Notes: generated from the sequence alone by a model not told the origin. A DNA stretch of 64,000 nt from Bryobacteraceae bacterium CoA2 C42 (GCA_019931245.1 JAINDL010000082.1:1-64000); one strand, 5' to 3'; shown: positions 43,595 to 53,252, counted from the stretch's first letter. Numbers and translations are program-made.

Positions 43595-45447
43595 CTTGCC
43601 TGCTGGTGGCCGCCCTGCCTCTGCTGGCGCAGGGGCAGGGGCCGGAGTGGCGTCACTGGGGTGGGGACGCGGGCGGACGGAAGTATTCGCCGCTGCGTCA
43701 GATTCACCGGGGCAACGTCGGCAAGCTGAAGGTGGCTTGGACGTATCGGACGGGGGAGATCAGCGACGGGAGTGAGTCCCCGTCGCGGAGCGCGTTTGAG
43801 ACGACGCCGCTGTATGTGGACGGGGTGTTGTACGTGACGACGCCGTACAACCGGCTGGTGGCGCTGGAGGCGGAGACGGGGAAGGAGAAGTGGGCGTTTG
43901 ATCCGAAGCTGGACCGGACGCGGCCGCTGAATCTGTTCATCAGCCGGGGGGCGTCGTACTGGACCGACGGGCGGGCGCGGCGGATTCTTTACGGGACGCA
44001 GGGAGGCCGGCTGTATTCGATCGACGCGGCGACGGGGAAGCCGGACGCGGCGTTTGGCGAGGGGGGATCGATCGACCTGCGGAAGGGGGTGGCGGAGGCG
44101 TGGCCCGATAAGGGCTACGGGATGACGTCGCCGCCGGCGATTTACCGGGATGTGGTGATTTGCGGGGCGTGGACGGCGGACGGGGAGCCGCAGGGTCCGG
44201 CGGGGGACATTCGAGGGTTTGACGCACGGACGGGGAAGCTGCTGTGGACCTTTCACACGGTGCCGCGGGCGGGCGAGTTCGGCTACGACACGTGGCCGGC
44301 GGGGGCGGGCCAGGGCCGGGCGGCGGTGAACGCCTGGAGCGTGCTGAGCGTGGATGCGGAGCGGGGGATGGTGTTTGTGCCGCTGACTTCGCCGGCCTAC
44401 GACTACTACGGCGGCGACCGGAAGGGGGACGGACTGTTCGGCGATTCGGTGGTGGCGCTCGATGCGTTGACGGGGAAGCGGGTATGGCATTTTCAGACGA
44501 TTCACCACAACATCTGGGACTATGACCTGCCGGCGCAGCCGAACCTGGTGACGGTGCGGCACGAGGGGCGGATGGTGCCGGCGGTGGCGCAGGTGACCAA
44601 GACGGGATTTGTGTTCCTGCTGGACCGGGTGACGGGGAAGCCGCTGTTTCCGGTGGAGGAGCGGAAGGTGCCGGCGAGCGAGGTGCCGGGGGAGTGGGCG
44701 TCGCCGACGCAGCCGGTGCCGGTGAAGCCGCCGCCGTTTACGCGGCAGTCGATGAGGCCGGAGGAGTTGACGACGGTGACGCCGGAGTCGCGGAGGTTCT
44801 GCGAGGAGGTGGTGAAAGGCGCGAAGTTTGGCGGGTTGTACACGCCGATCGGGCTGGAGCGGACGATTCTGTTTCCGGGCACCAACGGGGGGACGAACTG
44901 GGGCGGGGCGTCGTTTGACCCGGCGACGCGGACGCTGTATGTGAACTCGATGGATGTGGGGATGACGTTTCAGCTGGAAAAGCGGCCGGAGGGAGCGGTG
45001 GTGCCGTACCGGGCGCGGGGGGCGCGGACGCCGAATTCGCGGTTTTGGGACAACAACCTGTATTCGTGCCAGCAGCCGCCGTGGGGGAGTTTGACGGCGA
45101 TTGATCTGGACACGGGGACGTTCCGGTGGCGGGTGGTGTTGGGCGAATACGAGGAGCTGACCAAGCGGGGGGTGCCGAAGACGGGGACGCCGAACCTGGG
45201 CGGATCGCTGGTGACGGCGGGGGGATTGTTGTTTATCGCGGCGACCAACGATGGGCGGTTCCGGGCGTTCGACAAAGACTCGGGGCAACAGCTTTGGGAG
45301 ACGCGGCTGCCGGCGAGCGGGCACGCCAATCCGATGACTTATAGCGGACCGCGGTCGAAGCGGCAGTTTGTGGTGATTGCGGCGGGCGGGGGCAACAAAT
45401 ACAGCGCGACGTTCGCCGATGCGTTGGTGGCGTTTGCGTTGGAGTAG
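43474..45447 (+). CDS. PQQ-dependent (quinoprotein) dehydrogenase
   Basis: Up to 657 residues. The enzyme body from EWRHWGGDAGGRKYSPLRQI is an eight-bladed quinoprotein propeller: AWTYRTGEI, YNRLVALEAETGKEKW, GGRLYSIDAATGKPDAAFGE, QTIHHNIWDYDLPAQPNLVT and GTPNLGGSLVTAGGLLFIAA. It oxidises an alcohol or sugar in the periplasm. The start is unsettled: ATG 43474 has AAGGAGG ten bases upstream but overlaps the TPR gene by 121 bp and gives a 40-residue polar leader before the hydrophobic KVACLLVAALPLLAQG; GTG 43606 would cut into that signal peptide. A frameshift near the start is possible. Confidence 0.82.
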   Translation: MAAVDQGMGSERTERTRERGHHEGAEETGGRQGQGGARKVACLLVAALPLLAQGQGPEWRHWGGDAGGRKYSPLRQIHRGNVGKLKVAWTYRTGEISDGSESPSRSAFETTPLYVDGVLYVTTPYNRLVALEAETGKEKWAFDPKLDRTRPLNLFISRGASYWTDGRARRILYGTQGGRLYSIDAATGKPDAAFGEGGSIDLRKGVAEAWPDKGYGMTSPPAIYRDVVICGAWTADGEPQGPAGDIRGFDARTGKLLWTFHTVPRAGEFGYDTWPAGAGQGRAAVNAWSVLSVDAERGMVFVPLTSPAYDYYGGDRKGDGLFGDSVVALDALTGKRVWHFQTIHHNIWDYDLPAQPNLVTVRHEGRMVPAVAQVTKTGFVFLLDRVTGKPLFPVEERKVPASEVPGEWASPTQPVPVKPPPFTRQSMRPEELTTVTPESRRFCEEVVKGAKFGGLYTPIGLERTILFPGTNGGTNWGGASFDPATRTLYVNSMDVGMTFQLEKRPEGAVVPYRARGARTPNSRFWDNNLYSCQQPPWGSLTAIDLDTGTFRWRVVLGEYEELTKRGVPKTGTPNLGGSLVTAGGLLFIAATNDGRFRAFDKDSGQQLWETRLPASGHANPMTYSGPRSKRQFVVIAAGGGNKYSATFADALVAFALE

Positions 45448-45463
45448 GGAGATACTGAACACT

Positions 45464-45919
45464 ATGCGGACACAGTGGAAGAGCTGGATGATGGCGCTGG
45501 GACTGGCGGCGGGCGCGGCGGGGGCGGAGCGGTATGGCAACGGGTTGACGCTGCGTGAGCCGACGCCGGTGGCGACGATTCTGGGGGCGCCGGAGCAGTA
45601 CGTGGGCAAGACGGTGCAGGTGCGCGGGAAGGTGACCGAGGTTTGCACGATGATGGGCTGCTGGATGCAGGTGGTGGACCAGAAGGACGGGATGCGGATC
45701 AAGGTGAACGATGGGGAGATTGTGTTTCCGCGGACGGCGGTGGGCAAGACGGCGACGGCCGAAGGGATTTTGAAGAAGCTGGTGCTGAGTAAGGAGCAGG
45801 CGGTGGCGCGGGCGCGGCACGAGGCCGAGGAGCAGGGGCGGAAGTTCGATCCGGCGTCGGTGAAGGGTGGTTTGGTGATCTATCAGGTGCAGGGCACCGG
45901 GGCGGTAGTGGGCGAATAA
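45464..45919 (+). CDS. DUF4920 family secreted protein
   Basis: A 151-residue protein: signal peptide, then EYVGKTVQVRGKV-like OB-fold pattern (YVGKTVQVRGKVTEVCTMMG, CWMQVVD, MRIKVNDGEIVFP), characteristic of DUF4920. The two Cys in VCTMMGCW are the family-conserved pair and could bind metal. Start at 45464 (MRTQWKSWMMALG) is preferred over the longer frame. It ends in TAATG, overlapping the phosphatase gene. Confidence 0.78.
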   Translation: MRTQWKSWMMALGLAAGAAGAERYGNGLTLREPTPVATILGAPEQYVGKTVQVRGKVTEVCTMMGCWMQVVDQKDGMRIKVNDGEIVFPRTAVGKTATAEGILKKLVLSKEQAVARARHEAEEQGRKFDPASVKGGLVIYQVQGTGAVVGE

Positions 45920-47490
45920 TGCAGCGTCGAAAACTGTTGTGGATGGCGGGAGCGGCCGCCGGGAGTGTGTTTGGCCAGGGGGCGGCGCCGGGAGCGGCGA
46001 CGGGCCGTGCGAAGTGTAGGCTGGTGCTGGCGATTACGGTGGACCAGTTCCGGTATGACTACCTGACGCGGTTCCGTGGCGAGTACACGGGCGGGATTGC
46101 GCGGATGTTGACGCAGGGGGCGGTGTTCACGAACGCGTTTTATGAGCATACGCCGACGGTGACGGCGGTGGGGCACGCGACGATTTTGAGTGGGGCGAGT
46201 CCGGCGCTGTCGGGGATTGTGGGCAACGACTGGTGGGACCGGGAGATGAACCGGGAGGTGACGAGCGTTTTTGACCCGAAGGCGAAGACGCTGGGGGCGC
46301 CGGAGCGGGCGGCGGCGTCGCCGCACCGGCTGCTGGTTTCGACGATTGGGGATGAGATCAAGATGTCGGGCAAGGGGGAGAGCCGGACGATTGGGATTTC
46401 GGTGAAGGACCGGGGGGCGATTCTGCCGGCGGGGCGGATGGCGGATGCGGCGTACTGGTTCGATAACGAATCGGGGCGGTTTGTGTCGAGCACGTGGTAC
46501 CAGAAGGCGCTGCCGGGCTGGGTGGAGGCGTTCAACGGGCGGAAGCCGGGGGAGAAGTTTCTGGGCGCGGAGTGGAAGGCGGGGGACCTGCTGCTGAAGA
46601 AGATGCCGGCCAAGGCGGACACCATGTTCTACTCGAACATGGAGGCGAGCCCGTTTGGCAATGAGCTGCTCGAGGAGTTCACCGAGGCGGCGATTGAGAA
46701 CGAGAAGTTGGGCCAGCATGCTGGGGTGGACGTGCTGGCGGTGAGTTTTTCGTGCAACGACTATGTGGGGCACGCCGAGGGGCCGGACTCTCCGCACGCG
46801 CACGATATGTGCCGGCGTACGGATGGGATGCTGGCGCGGCTGTTTGCGTTTCTCGATAAAAAGATCGGGATGCGGAACGTGCTGGTGGTGTTTACAGCCG
46901 ACCACGGCGTGGCGCCGGTGCCGGAAGTAAATACGGCGCGGAAGATGCCGGGGGCGCGGCTGAAAGACCGGGCGATTGGGGCAGCGATGGAAGAGGCGCT
47001 GAGCGCGCGGTACGGAGCCGGGAAATGGCTGGTGCAGGCCAAGTCGCCGTATGTGCCGTATCTGGACTATGAGCTGCTGTCGGCCCGGCGGATTCCGGCG
47101 CGGGAGGCGCGGCAGGTGGCGGCGGAGGCGGTGCGGAACCTTCCCGGGATTGCGCGTGTCTATACCAAAGACCAGATGACGGAAGGGATTGCGATCGGGG
47201 ACTTCGTGGCGCGGCGGGTGCATAACGGCTACTACGCGGGGCGGGGGCCGGATCTGGTGGTGGTAACCGAGCCTTATGCGATGTACGCGGCGCGGGGTAC
47301 GACGCACGGCGCGCCGTTCCACTACGATGCGCAGGTGCCGGTGATTCTGATGGGTCCCGGGGTAAAGTCTGGACGATACCACCGGGCGGCGGCGGTGAAC
47401 GATATTGCGCCGACGCTGGCGACGCTGCTTGAGGTGGCGATGCCGAGCGGCAACATGGGGCGGACGCTCGATGAGTGTTTAACGTACTGA
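45919..47490 (+). CDS. Alkaline-phosphatase-superfamily protein, PafA-like
   Basis: A 523-residue secreted enzyme with a signal peptide (MQRRKLLWMAGAAAGSVFG). AITVDQFRYDYLTRF supplies a metal-ligand Asp, HTPTVTAVGHATILSG carries the Thr nucleophile in place of the usual Ser, DVLAVSFSCNDYVGHAEGPD and VVFTADHGVAPVPE give the remaining Asp/His ligands. PafA-type enzymes hydrolyse phosphomonoesters in the periplasm. It overlaps the DUF4920 gene by 1 bp. Confidence 0.88.
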   Translation: MQRRKLLWMAGAAAGSVFGQGAAPGAATGRAKCRLVLAITVDQFRYDYLTRFRGEYTGGIARMLTQGAVFTNAFYEHTPTVTAVGHATILSGASPALSGIVGNDWWDREMNREVTSVFDPKAKTLGAPERAAASPHRLLVSTIGDEIKMSGKGESRTIGISVKDRGAILPAGRMADAAYWFDNESGRFVSSTWYQKALPGWVEAFNGRKPGEKFLGAEWKAGDLLLKKMPAKADTMFYSNMEASPFGNELLEEFTEAAIENEKLGQHAGVDVLAVSFSCNDYVGHAEGPDSPHAHDMCRRTDGMLARLFAFLDKKIGMRNVLVVFTADHGVAPVPEVNTARKMPGARLKDRAIGAAMEEALSARYGAGKWLVQAKSPYVPYLDYELLSARRIPAREARQVAAEAVRNLPGIARVYTKDQMTEGIAIGDFVARRVHNGYYAGRGPDLVVVTEPYAMYAARGTTHGAPFHYDAQVPVILMGPGVKSGRYHRAAAVNDIAPTLATLLEVAMPSGNMGRTLDECLTY

Positions 47491-47547
47491 AACGGCTGGC
47501 TGTGGTAGTCTAACAGATAGTTTAAAAAGGGAGTTCGATCAAGATTT

Positions 47548-48060
47548 ATGTTTATCCGTTCGCTGCTTTTGCCGGCGCTTCTGCTTGCCGGCGCCACCGT
47601 TGCCTCCGCGCAGATGAAGGTTGCGATTATCAACCTGCAGAGGGCGGTTCTTGAGACGGCGGAATTGACCAAGGCGCAGAAGGATCTGGAAGCGAAGTTC
47701 AAGCCGCGTCAGGAGCAGATCGAGGCGATTCAGAAAGAGCTGCAGCAGATTCAGACGCAGTTGCAGACCATGCAGGGCAAGCTGACGCCGGCGGCCGAGC
47801 AGGAGTTGACGGTGCGCGGACAGCGGCGGCAGCGGGAGTTGCAGCGGTTGACCGAAGACCTGCAGGGGGACGTGGACCGGGAGCGGCAGGATGTGCTGGG
47901 CCGCAGCGCCAAGCGGATGGAAGAGGTGGTGAAGAAGGTTTCCGAGGCGGGCGGCTACGATGTGGTGATTGACGTCTCGAACGCGGTGTTTTTCAAGCCG
48001 GCGCTGGAGATTACCAAGCAGGCGACCGAGGAGTACAACAAAGCGTATCCGGTGAAGTAA
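47548..48060 (+). CDS. OmpH/Skp family periplasmic chaperone
   Basis: A 170-residue protein: signal peptide MFIRSLLLPALLLAGATVASA, then MKVAIINLQRAVLETAELTK and a long coiled coil (EQIEAIQKELQQIQTQLQTM, REQLQRLTEDLQGD-like region), ending YDVVIDVSNAVFFKPALEIT. The layout matches OmpH/Skp holdases that escort outer-membrane proteins, which fits a genome rich in barrels. Confidence 0.88.
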   Translation: MFIRSLLLPALLLAGATVASAQMKVAIINLQRAVLETAELTKAQKDLEAKFKPRQEQIEAIQKELQQIQTQLQTMQGKLTPAAEQELTVRGQRRQRELQRLTEDLQGDVDRERQDVLGRSAKRMEEVVKKVSEAGGYDVVIDVSNAVFFKPALEITKQATEEYNKAYPVK

Positions 48061-48083
48061 GGTGTTGGTTCGGAGGGGGTCCG

Positions 48084-48515
48084 ATGGGCGGCTATCTCGA
48101 GAGTTTTGGCGTTCAGGACGCAAAGCGGGAACGGCTGAGGAAACGGGTGGCCGCGGGGGTGTTGGCGGCAGCGGTCACCGGCGGGTTGTTGTGGTTCCTG
48201 TTTCGGAACTACAAGGAAGAGTCGCGGGTGAAGGAGTTTGTCGCAGCGCTCGAACGCAGGGATTATAAGGCGGCGCACGCGTTGTGGGGGTGCACGGACG
48301 CCACGCCATGCCGGGATTATGGCATGACGCGGTTTCTTGAGGATTGGGGCGAACAGGCGGGTCCGGTGCAGCGGGGAAGCGTGAAGAACTGCGAGGGCGG
48401 CATCATCCAGACCGTGACGGTGAAGGGGAAAGAGACGCTGCTGTACGTGGACCGGGAGACGCTGCTGATTGGCTTTTCGCCATGGCCGGTGTGCACGCCG
48501 CGGGTTAAGATGTAG
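48084..48515 (+). CDS. Hypothetical single-pass membrane protein
   Basis: A 143-residue protein. Residues 15-40 hold basic residues and a transmembrane helix (RVAAGVLAAAVTGGLLWFLF), followed by a domain like KEFVAALERRDYKAAHALWG and a Cys-containing segment. The ALERRDYKAAHALW pattern recalls DUF4878/NTF2-like lumazine-binding helpers, but I do not assign it. It starts 23 bp after the OmpH gene; its 3' end overlaps the convergent DinB gene by 11 bp. Confidence 0.65.
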   Translation: MGGYLESFGVQDAKRERLRKRVAAGVLAAAVTGGLLWFLFRNYKEESRVKEFVAALERRDYKAAHALWGCTDATPCRDYGMTRFLEDWGEQAGPVQRGSVKNCEGGIIQTVTVKGKETLLYVDRETLLIGFSPWPVCTPRVKM

Positions 48516-49026
48516 CGTTGATGATGTGGGCGAGGTGATGGGCGCCGTGCCAGGCGTAGAGGGCGAGGGTCTCTTCGAGGCGGCGGGGGCCGAGCTCGGG
48601 GTGGACGAACGGGCGCTGCCACTGTTCGTCTGAGAGCGATTCCAGCAGGATGACCCATCGAAGGTGTAGGGCAGAGAGCAGGACGAGGGAGAGATCGACT
48701 TCGGCGTGGGCGGCGTCGGGGAGTTCTGCCCAGCGGGCTTCGTCGTAGGGTTTGATGATGGGGGCGTCTTCGGTGAGCGCCAGGCGGAAGCGGATGTAGC
48801 TGTTCATGTGGCTGTCTGCCACGTGATGGACGGTTTGGCGGAGGGTCCAGCCGCCGGGGCGGTAGAGGGAGTCGAGTTGGGAGGGGGTGAGAGGGGAGAC
48901 GGCGGCGCGGAGTTGCGCGGGGAAGGCGGCGAGGGCGCTGATCCAGTGGCGGCGGTCTTCCGGGGTGATGCGGGTAGGCCATTGGAAGCGGCCGATGGGG
49001 TATTGGAGGTCGGGTTGGGGAGTCAT
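48505..49026 (-). CDS. DinB/YfiT-type metal-dependent hydrolase or bacillithiol transferase
   Basis: A 173-residue four-helix-bundle protein. Opening PIGRFQWPTRITPEDRRHWI and TVHHVADSHMNSYIRFRLAL, with AWHGAHHLAHI near the end, supply the three His ligands of the DinB/YfiT superfamily. It resembles BstA/YfiT bacillithiol S-transferases. Its ATG overlaps the globin stop (ATGA), forming a three-gene unit. Confidence 0.82.
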   Translation of the reverse strand: MTPQPDLQYPIGRFQWPTRITPEDRRHWISALAAFPAQLRAAVSPLTPSQLDSLYRPGGWTLRQTVHHVADSHMNSYIRFRLALTEDAPIIKPYDEARWAELPDAAHAEVDLSLVLLSALHLRWVILLESLSDEQWQRPFVHPELGPRRLEETLALYAWHGAHHLAHIINATS

Positions 49027-49406
49027 TGTGGCTGATTGATCATGAAATTCGCAACTTGTAGAAAGAAGGGGCGAAGGATGGCTTCGGTTTCCGGAGGGAG
49101 GGCGGCGGTAGTGAAGGCGTTCTCCATGAGGGTGAGCCAGCGGTCGCGGGCGGCGGCGTTGATCGCGTAGGGAGCGTGGCGCATGCGGAGGCGGGGGTGG
49201 CCGCGTTGTTCGATGTAGCGCGGGGGGCCGCCGAAGCGGCCGATGAGGAAGTCGCGGAGACGCTGTTCGGCGCCGGGGAGATCGTCGGCGGGGTACATGG
49301 GGCCGAGGATGTCGTCGGTGGGGATCTGGGCGTAGAAGGCGGCGACGAGGCGGGCGAAGCCATCTTCACCAATCGCTTCGTAGAGCTGCATTTCGTTGAG
49401 GCTCAT
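49023..49406 (-). CDS. Truncated hemoglobin, group II-like
   Basis: A 127-residue globin when started at ATG 49406 (MSLNEMQLYEAIGEDGFARL); a longer frame upstream overlaps the DinB gene and is rejected. Motifs: PMYPADDLPGAEQRLRDFLI, FGGPPRYIEQRGHPRLRMRH with the proximal His in MRHAPYAI, and RDRWLTLMENAF with the Trp conserved in group II. It binds heme and probably O2 or NO. Both ends overlap DinB-family genes by ATGA. Confidence 0.85.
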   Translation of the reverse strand: MSLNEMQLYEAIGEDGFARLVAAFYAQIPTDDILGPMYPADDLPGAEQRLRDFLIGRFGGPPRYIEQRGHPRLRMRHAPYAINAAARDRWLTLMENAFTTAALPPETEAILRPFFLQVANFMINQPQ

Positions 49407-49894
49407 ACGGTTTGTTGGAGATAGAAGTAGAACAGGTCGGTGGCGGGAGGGACGTGACCGAGTTGGCGAAGCATGGCCATGACCTGGCCGCGGTGAAGGG
49501 TGGCGTGGTTGACGACGTGGAGGAGAATCTTCCACCGGGCGATGGTGAAGGTGTCACCGTTGAGGCGGCGGGAGGTGAGTTCGCGGTTGAGGTTGGTTTC
49601 GGCGGCGGCGTAGGCTTTGAGACCGTAGAGGACGGGGGGCCAGTGCTCTTTGAGTTGATCGAGCGTGGGTCCGGGGGCGGGATCGGCGAAGTCGATCTGG
49701 CGGCCTTCGAGACGGCTGAGCCAAGTTCTATCTGCGTAGTAGATATGTTGGAGAGTGGCCAGGACGGAGGAGTGGGAGACGTGGAGGTCGCGGGTGAGTT
49801 CTTCTGGAGAGAGGCGGGAGGCAGCGTCGAGGAGTTTGGAGGAGGCCCAGAGGCTGTAGTCGAGGTGAGTGAGGATCGAGGATTGGAGTTCCAT
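49403..49894 (-). CDS. DinB family protein
   Basis: A 163-residue member of the DinB superfamily: LTHLDYSLWASSKLLDAASR, VLATLQHIYYADRTWLSRLE and LLHVVNHATLHRGQVMAMLR carry the three His that bind a metal. Substrate is not predictable. It is the first gene of an ATGA-overlapped trio with the globin and the second DinB-like protein. Confidence 0.85.
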   Translation of the reverse strand: MELQSSILTHLDYSLWASSKLLDAASRLSPEELTRDLHVSHSSVLATLQHIYYADRTWLSRLEGRQIDFADPAPGPTLDQLKEHWPPVLYGLKAYAAAETNLNRELTSRRLNGDTFTIARWKILLHVVNHATLHRGQVMAMLRQLGHVPPATDLFYFYLQQTV

Positions 49895-49956
49895 AAAGCG
49901 GAAAGCCGGGGTGATGCGAGATCAGCCCCGGCAAAGGATGGATCATACCGAAGCGG

Positions 49957-51516
49957 CTAACGGGCGGCGAGCAGGGCGCGGAGGTGACGGGCGCGTTCCG
50001 GCGAGCGGAGTTGGCGCAGGGCCTTGGCTTCGATCTGGCGGATGCGTTCGCGGGTCACGTCGAACTCCTGCCCAATCTCTTCGAGAGTGTGCTCGCGTTC
50101 GCAGCCGATGCCGAAGCGGAGGCGGATCACCTTCTCCTCCTTCGGGGAGAGGGTTTTGAGGATGTTCGCGGTCTCATCACGCACGTTGGCTTCGATGACC
50201 GAGTCGACAGGGGAGCCGACCCAGCGGTCTTCGATGAGATCGCCGAGCGCGGACTCGCCATCGCGACCAACCGGGGTTTCGAGGGAAACGGGATCGCGGG
50301 AGATGGTTTTCAGCTTTTGGACCTTTTCGACGGGGATGTCCATCCGGCGGCTGATCTCTTCATTTGTAGGAGCTCGACCGAGTTCTTTTTCCAGTTCGCG
50401 GGTAGCGCGCAGGAATTTGTTCATCGACTCGTTCATGTGCACCGGGATGCGGATGGTGCGGGACTGGTCGGCGATGGCGCGGGTGATGGCTTGGCGGATC
50501 CACCAAGTGGCGTAGGTAGAGAACTTGTAGCCGCGGCGGTATTCGAACTTGTCGGCGGCGCGCATCAGGCCGATGTTGCCTTCCTGAATCAGATCGAGGA
50601 GATGAAGGCCGCGGTTGACGTACTTTTTGGCAACGGAGACGACGAGGCGCAGGTTGGCCTCGACGAGATCTTTTTTGGCGCGTTCGGCTTCGGATTCGCC
50701 GTGGCGGATAATGGTGATGGTGTGGCGGAGGTCGCCGAGGGAGGCTCCGGCAAGAGTTTCGAGCCGTTTGACCTCCTTCTTGAGTTCGCGGACGCGGCCG
50801 GCGTGTTCCGGCTTTTTCCGTTCCTCGAGGCGATGGAGTTCGGCTTCGAGGTGGACGATCTCGTCAACTGTTTTGTCGATCTCCTGGGCGAACTGACGCC
50901 AGCGGGAGGGGTAAAACGGGATGGCGCGGATAGCGAGGCTGGTTTCCACCTTCGAACGGGCCAGGCGCATGACCAGCTTCCGGCGGGCTTTGCGAGTGGC
51001 TGCGTCCTTGAGTTCGGCGGGTTTCAGCGGGAGGAGGCCTTCGAGTTTTTCGGCGCTTTGCTGCTGCTTTTTGTAGAGGGTGACGACATTCAGGAAGCGG
51101 TCGAGCGCCTCTTTGCGCATCTTGGCATCGGCGGGGGTGCCGTCTTCGCTCTCGCCGAGGTCGACGAAATTATCGATATCCTGCTCTTCTTTGCGCAATG
51201 CTTCAGCGAATTCGATGACGCGGTGTTGGACAACAGCGGAGCGACTGATGGCACGCAACATGCGGAGTTTTCCGCGCTCCATGCGACGGGCCAGTTCCAC
51301 CTCTCCTTCCCGGGTTAAAAGCGGGACGGCACCCATTTCGCGGAGATAGACGCGAACCGGGTCATCGGTGTAGATGGACTCTTCGGGCGCAACCTGGCCC
51401 GGAAATTCATCGCCATCGTGAACTTCTTCGGGATGGAAAAAGTTTGCTTCTTCGTCAAATGGGAGCCCAAGGGGCTCGGCAGTGTCAGCGGAATACTGGT
51501 CTTCGAAGTGATCCAT
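49957..51516 (-). CDS. rpoD: Primary RNA polymerase sigma factor (RpoD)
   Basis: A 519-residue sigma70. Region 1.2 is [20 protein letters not shown]; a charged non-conserved region follows; region 2 has [40 protein letters not shown] and [20 protein letters not shown]; region 3 continues [12 protein letters not shown]; region 4 ends [20 protein letters not shown]. It directs housekeeping transcription. The N-terminus is short (about 50 acidic residues), so classical region 1.1 is reduced or absent. No neighbouring dnaG is present. Confidence 0.95.
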   Translation of the reverse strand: MDHFEDQYSADTAEPLGLPFDEEANFFHPEEVHDGDEFPGQVAPEESIYTDDPVRVYLREMGAVPLLTREGEVELARRMERGKLRMLRAISRSAVVQHRVIEFAEALRKEEQDIDNFVDLGESEDGTPADAKMRKEALDRFLNVVTLYKKQQQSAEKLEGLLPLKPAELKDAATRKARRKLVMRLARSKVETSLAIRAIPFYPSRWRQFAQEIDKTVDEIVHLEAELHRLEERKKPEHAGRVRELKKEVKRLETLAGASLGDLRHTITIIRHGESEAERAKKDLVEANLRLVVSVAKKYVNRGLHLLDLIQEGNIGLMRAADKFEYRRGYKFSTYATWWIRQAITRAIADQSRTIRIPVHMNESMNKFLRATRELEKELGRAPTNEEISRRMDIPVEKVQKLKTISRDPVSLETPVGRDGESALGDLIEDRWVGSPVDSVIEANVRDETANILKTLSPKEEKVIRLRFGIGCEREHTLEEIGQEFDVTRERIRQIEAKALRQLRSPERARHLRALLAAR

Positions 51517-51732
51517 CTAGAGTCACTCTCCCGTGGAGGGTCTGGTCATCAACTTTCGGAACGGACATGGGTCAGAAGTGCAGACGGACCCGTCAGGAGT
51601 GCCAGTTGGAATTGTATCATTGCAGTTAACCCGTTTGAAAGAGCAAAGTTGAGGTGCGTTGCCCCCACCGCCTACATTATTAAAGATGCCTGGCGGGGGA
51701 AACGGTTTCAGTTCAATTTCCAGGGGGGCGGC

Positions 51733-52200
51733 TCAGTGCTGGGAGCGGCGGGTGCGGAGCAGGTTCTGGAGTTCGCTGAGGAAGGCCTGTTCGTCCTGGA
51801 AGTCGCGATAGACGGAGGCGAAGCGGACGTAGGCGATCTTGTCGAGCTGGCGGAGTTCGTCCATGAGGATCTCTCCTACTTCCGTAGTAGATAATTCTCG
51901 TTCGGGGCTGTCGGCGATGCGGCTTTCGACGAGGTCGACGATAGCGGCGAGTTTCGAGATGGGAATGGGGCGTTTTTCGCAGGCTTTGATGAGGCCGTTG
52001 AGGACTTTCTGGCGTTCGAATTTCTCACGGCGGCCGTCTTTTTTGACGACCATGTAGGGGATTTCGTCGATTTTTTCGTAGGTCGTGAATCGGCGTTCAC
52101 AGGCGAGGCACTGGCGGCGGCGGCGGATGGCATCGCCTTCCTTGCTTTCGCGGGAGTCGATGACCTTGTCTTCAGAGTGGGCGCAAAAGGGACACTTCAT
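51733..52200 (-). CDS. nrdR: Transcriptional repressor NrdR
   Basis: A 155-residue protein. MKCPFCAHSEDKVIDSRESK and RRRRQCLACERRFTTYEKID give the zinc ribbon (C3, C6, C31, C34), followed by the ATP-cone (YMVVKKDGRREKFERQKVLN, ILMDELRQLDKIAYVRFASV, YRDFQDEQAF). NrdR represses ribonucleotide reductase genes when bound to dATP. The start at 52200 is chosen because the zinc ribbon begins there. Its ATG overlaps the upstream gene stop by ATGA. Confidence 0.95.
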   Translation of the reverse strand: MKCPFCAHSEDKVIDSRESKEGDAIRRRRQCLACERRFTTYEKIDEIPYMVVKKDGRREKFERQKVLNGLIKACEKRPIPISKLAAIVDLVESRIADSPERELSTTEVGEILMDELRQLDKIAYVRFASVYRDFQDEQAFLSELQNLLRTRRSQH

Positions 52201-53252
52201 GGCGTGATTTCGGATTCGATCTTCTTGAGGGATCCCCAGGAGAGGCCTTGGCGAGCGGCGAGGAGCAGGCCGAAGGGGATAACTATTACCCAAGTAGAAA
52301 GCCAACAGGCAATCGCAATGCCCATGGCGGGAGCGGGGCTGACGGCGAAGAGTTGGGAGATGACGAGGAATCCGACGATTTGGGTTCCGCCGCCGATTCC
52401 GGGAATTTGGACGATGCCGCCGAAGGAGACGAAGCCTAGGTAGACGATGACATCCAGGGCGGAGAGGGAGTTGGTTTGCGGGAAGGACCAGAGGATGCAG
52501 GCGCAGGCACCGAGGATGGTAGCCCATTCGAGGAGGGTATAGAGAGCGATGAGGCCGATGTCGGCCGGGCGGGCGCAGGAGGCGAGGCCGAAGGCGAAAT
52601 TGGTGAGGACGGCGCTGATTTTAGTTTGGAGGGCGGGGGGCAGGAAGGCGAGGGACTCGCGGAGGCGATTCGCGAGGGTGTCGCCGCCGCGGGCGGCGGT
52701 GATAAGGATCAGGAGGCAGGCGGCGCACAGGAGGGAGATGAGGAGGCCGCCGGTTTGGAGGACCCATTGGAGGGCGGGGCCGACGGGGCGACCGGTGGGG
52801 TCAAAGGCGGCGAGGCCGATGCCGAACAGGATGAGGACGGCGAGGAGGTCGTAGACGCGTTCTAGGAACCAGGCGGCGATTTGGGAGGGGAGGGGAACAT
52901 TTTCCGAGCGAGCGATGAGGTAGGGACGGACCAGTTCGCCGGGTCGGCCGAACAGGACGATGGCGGTGAAGCCGATGACGGTGTTGTTGAGGATGCGGCG
53001 AAGGGAGGAGCGGGTGGTGACGGGCCGGAGCATGATCTGCCAGCGGAGGGCGCGGGCGAGGTAGCTGGCGAGGACGATGGTAGCGCCGGGGAGCATCCAG
53101 CGCCAGTCGATTTCGTTATAGACTTGGGCTAGCGAGAGCCAGTCGAAGGCCGCCAGGCGGTGCCAGGAGGACCACAGGAGAACCGGCGCGAGCAGGGCGG
53201 CTGCGGCGACGACCCACCGGCGAAATTTGGGCAAGGAGAGAGAATCCGGCAA
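52197..53252 (-). CDS. LPG-synthase-type (UPF0104) multi-pass membrane protein
   Basis: A 351-residue integral membrane protein with about eight helices, including FRRWVVAAAALLAPVLLW and TGGLLISLLCAACLLILITA. The family signature is FGRPGELVRPYLIARSENVP and FLERVYDLLAVLILFGIGLA, with IPGIGGGTQIVGFL near the end. Members translocate lipids or modify them; no synthetase domain is attached. It overlaps nrdR by ATGA. Confidence 0.85.
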   Translation of the reverse strand: MPDSLSLPKFRRWVVAAAALLAPVLLWSSWHRLAAFDWLSLAQVYNEIDWRWMLPGATIVLASYLARALRWQIMLRPVTTRSSLRRILNNTVIGFTAIVLFGRPGELVRPYLIARSENVPLPSQIAAWFLERVYDLLAVLILFGIGLAAFDPTGRPVGPALQWVLQTGGLLISLLCAACLLILITAARGGDTLANRLRESLAFLPPALQTKISAVLTNFAFGLASCARPADIGLIALYTLLEWATILGACACILWSFPQTNSLSALDVIVYLGFVSFGGIVQIPGIGGGTQIVGFLVISQLFAVSPAPAMGIAIACWLSTWVIVIPFGLLLAARQGLSWGSLKKIESEITP

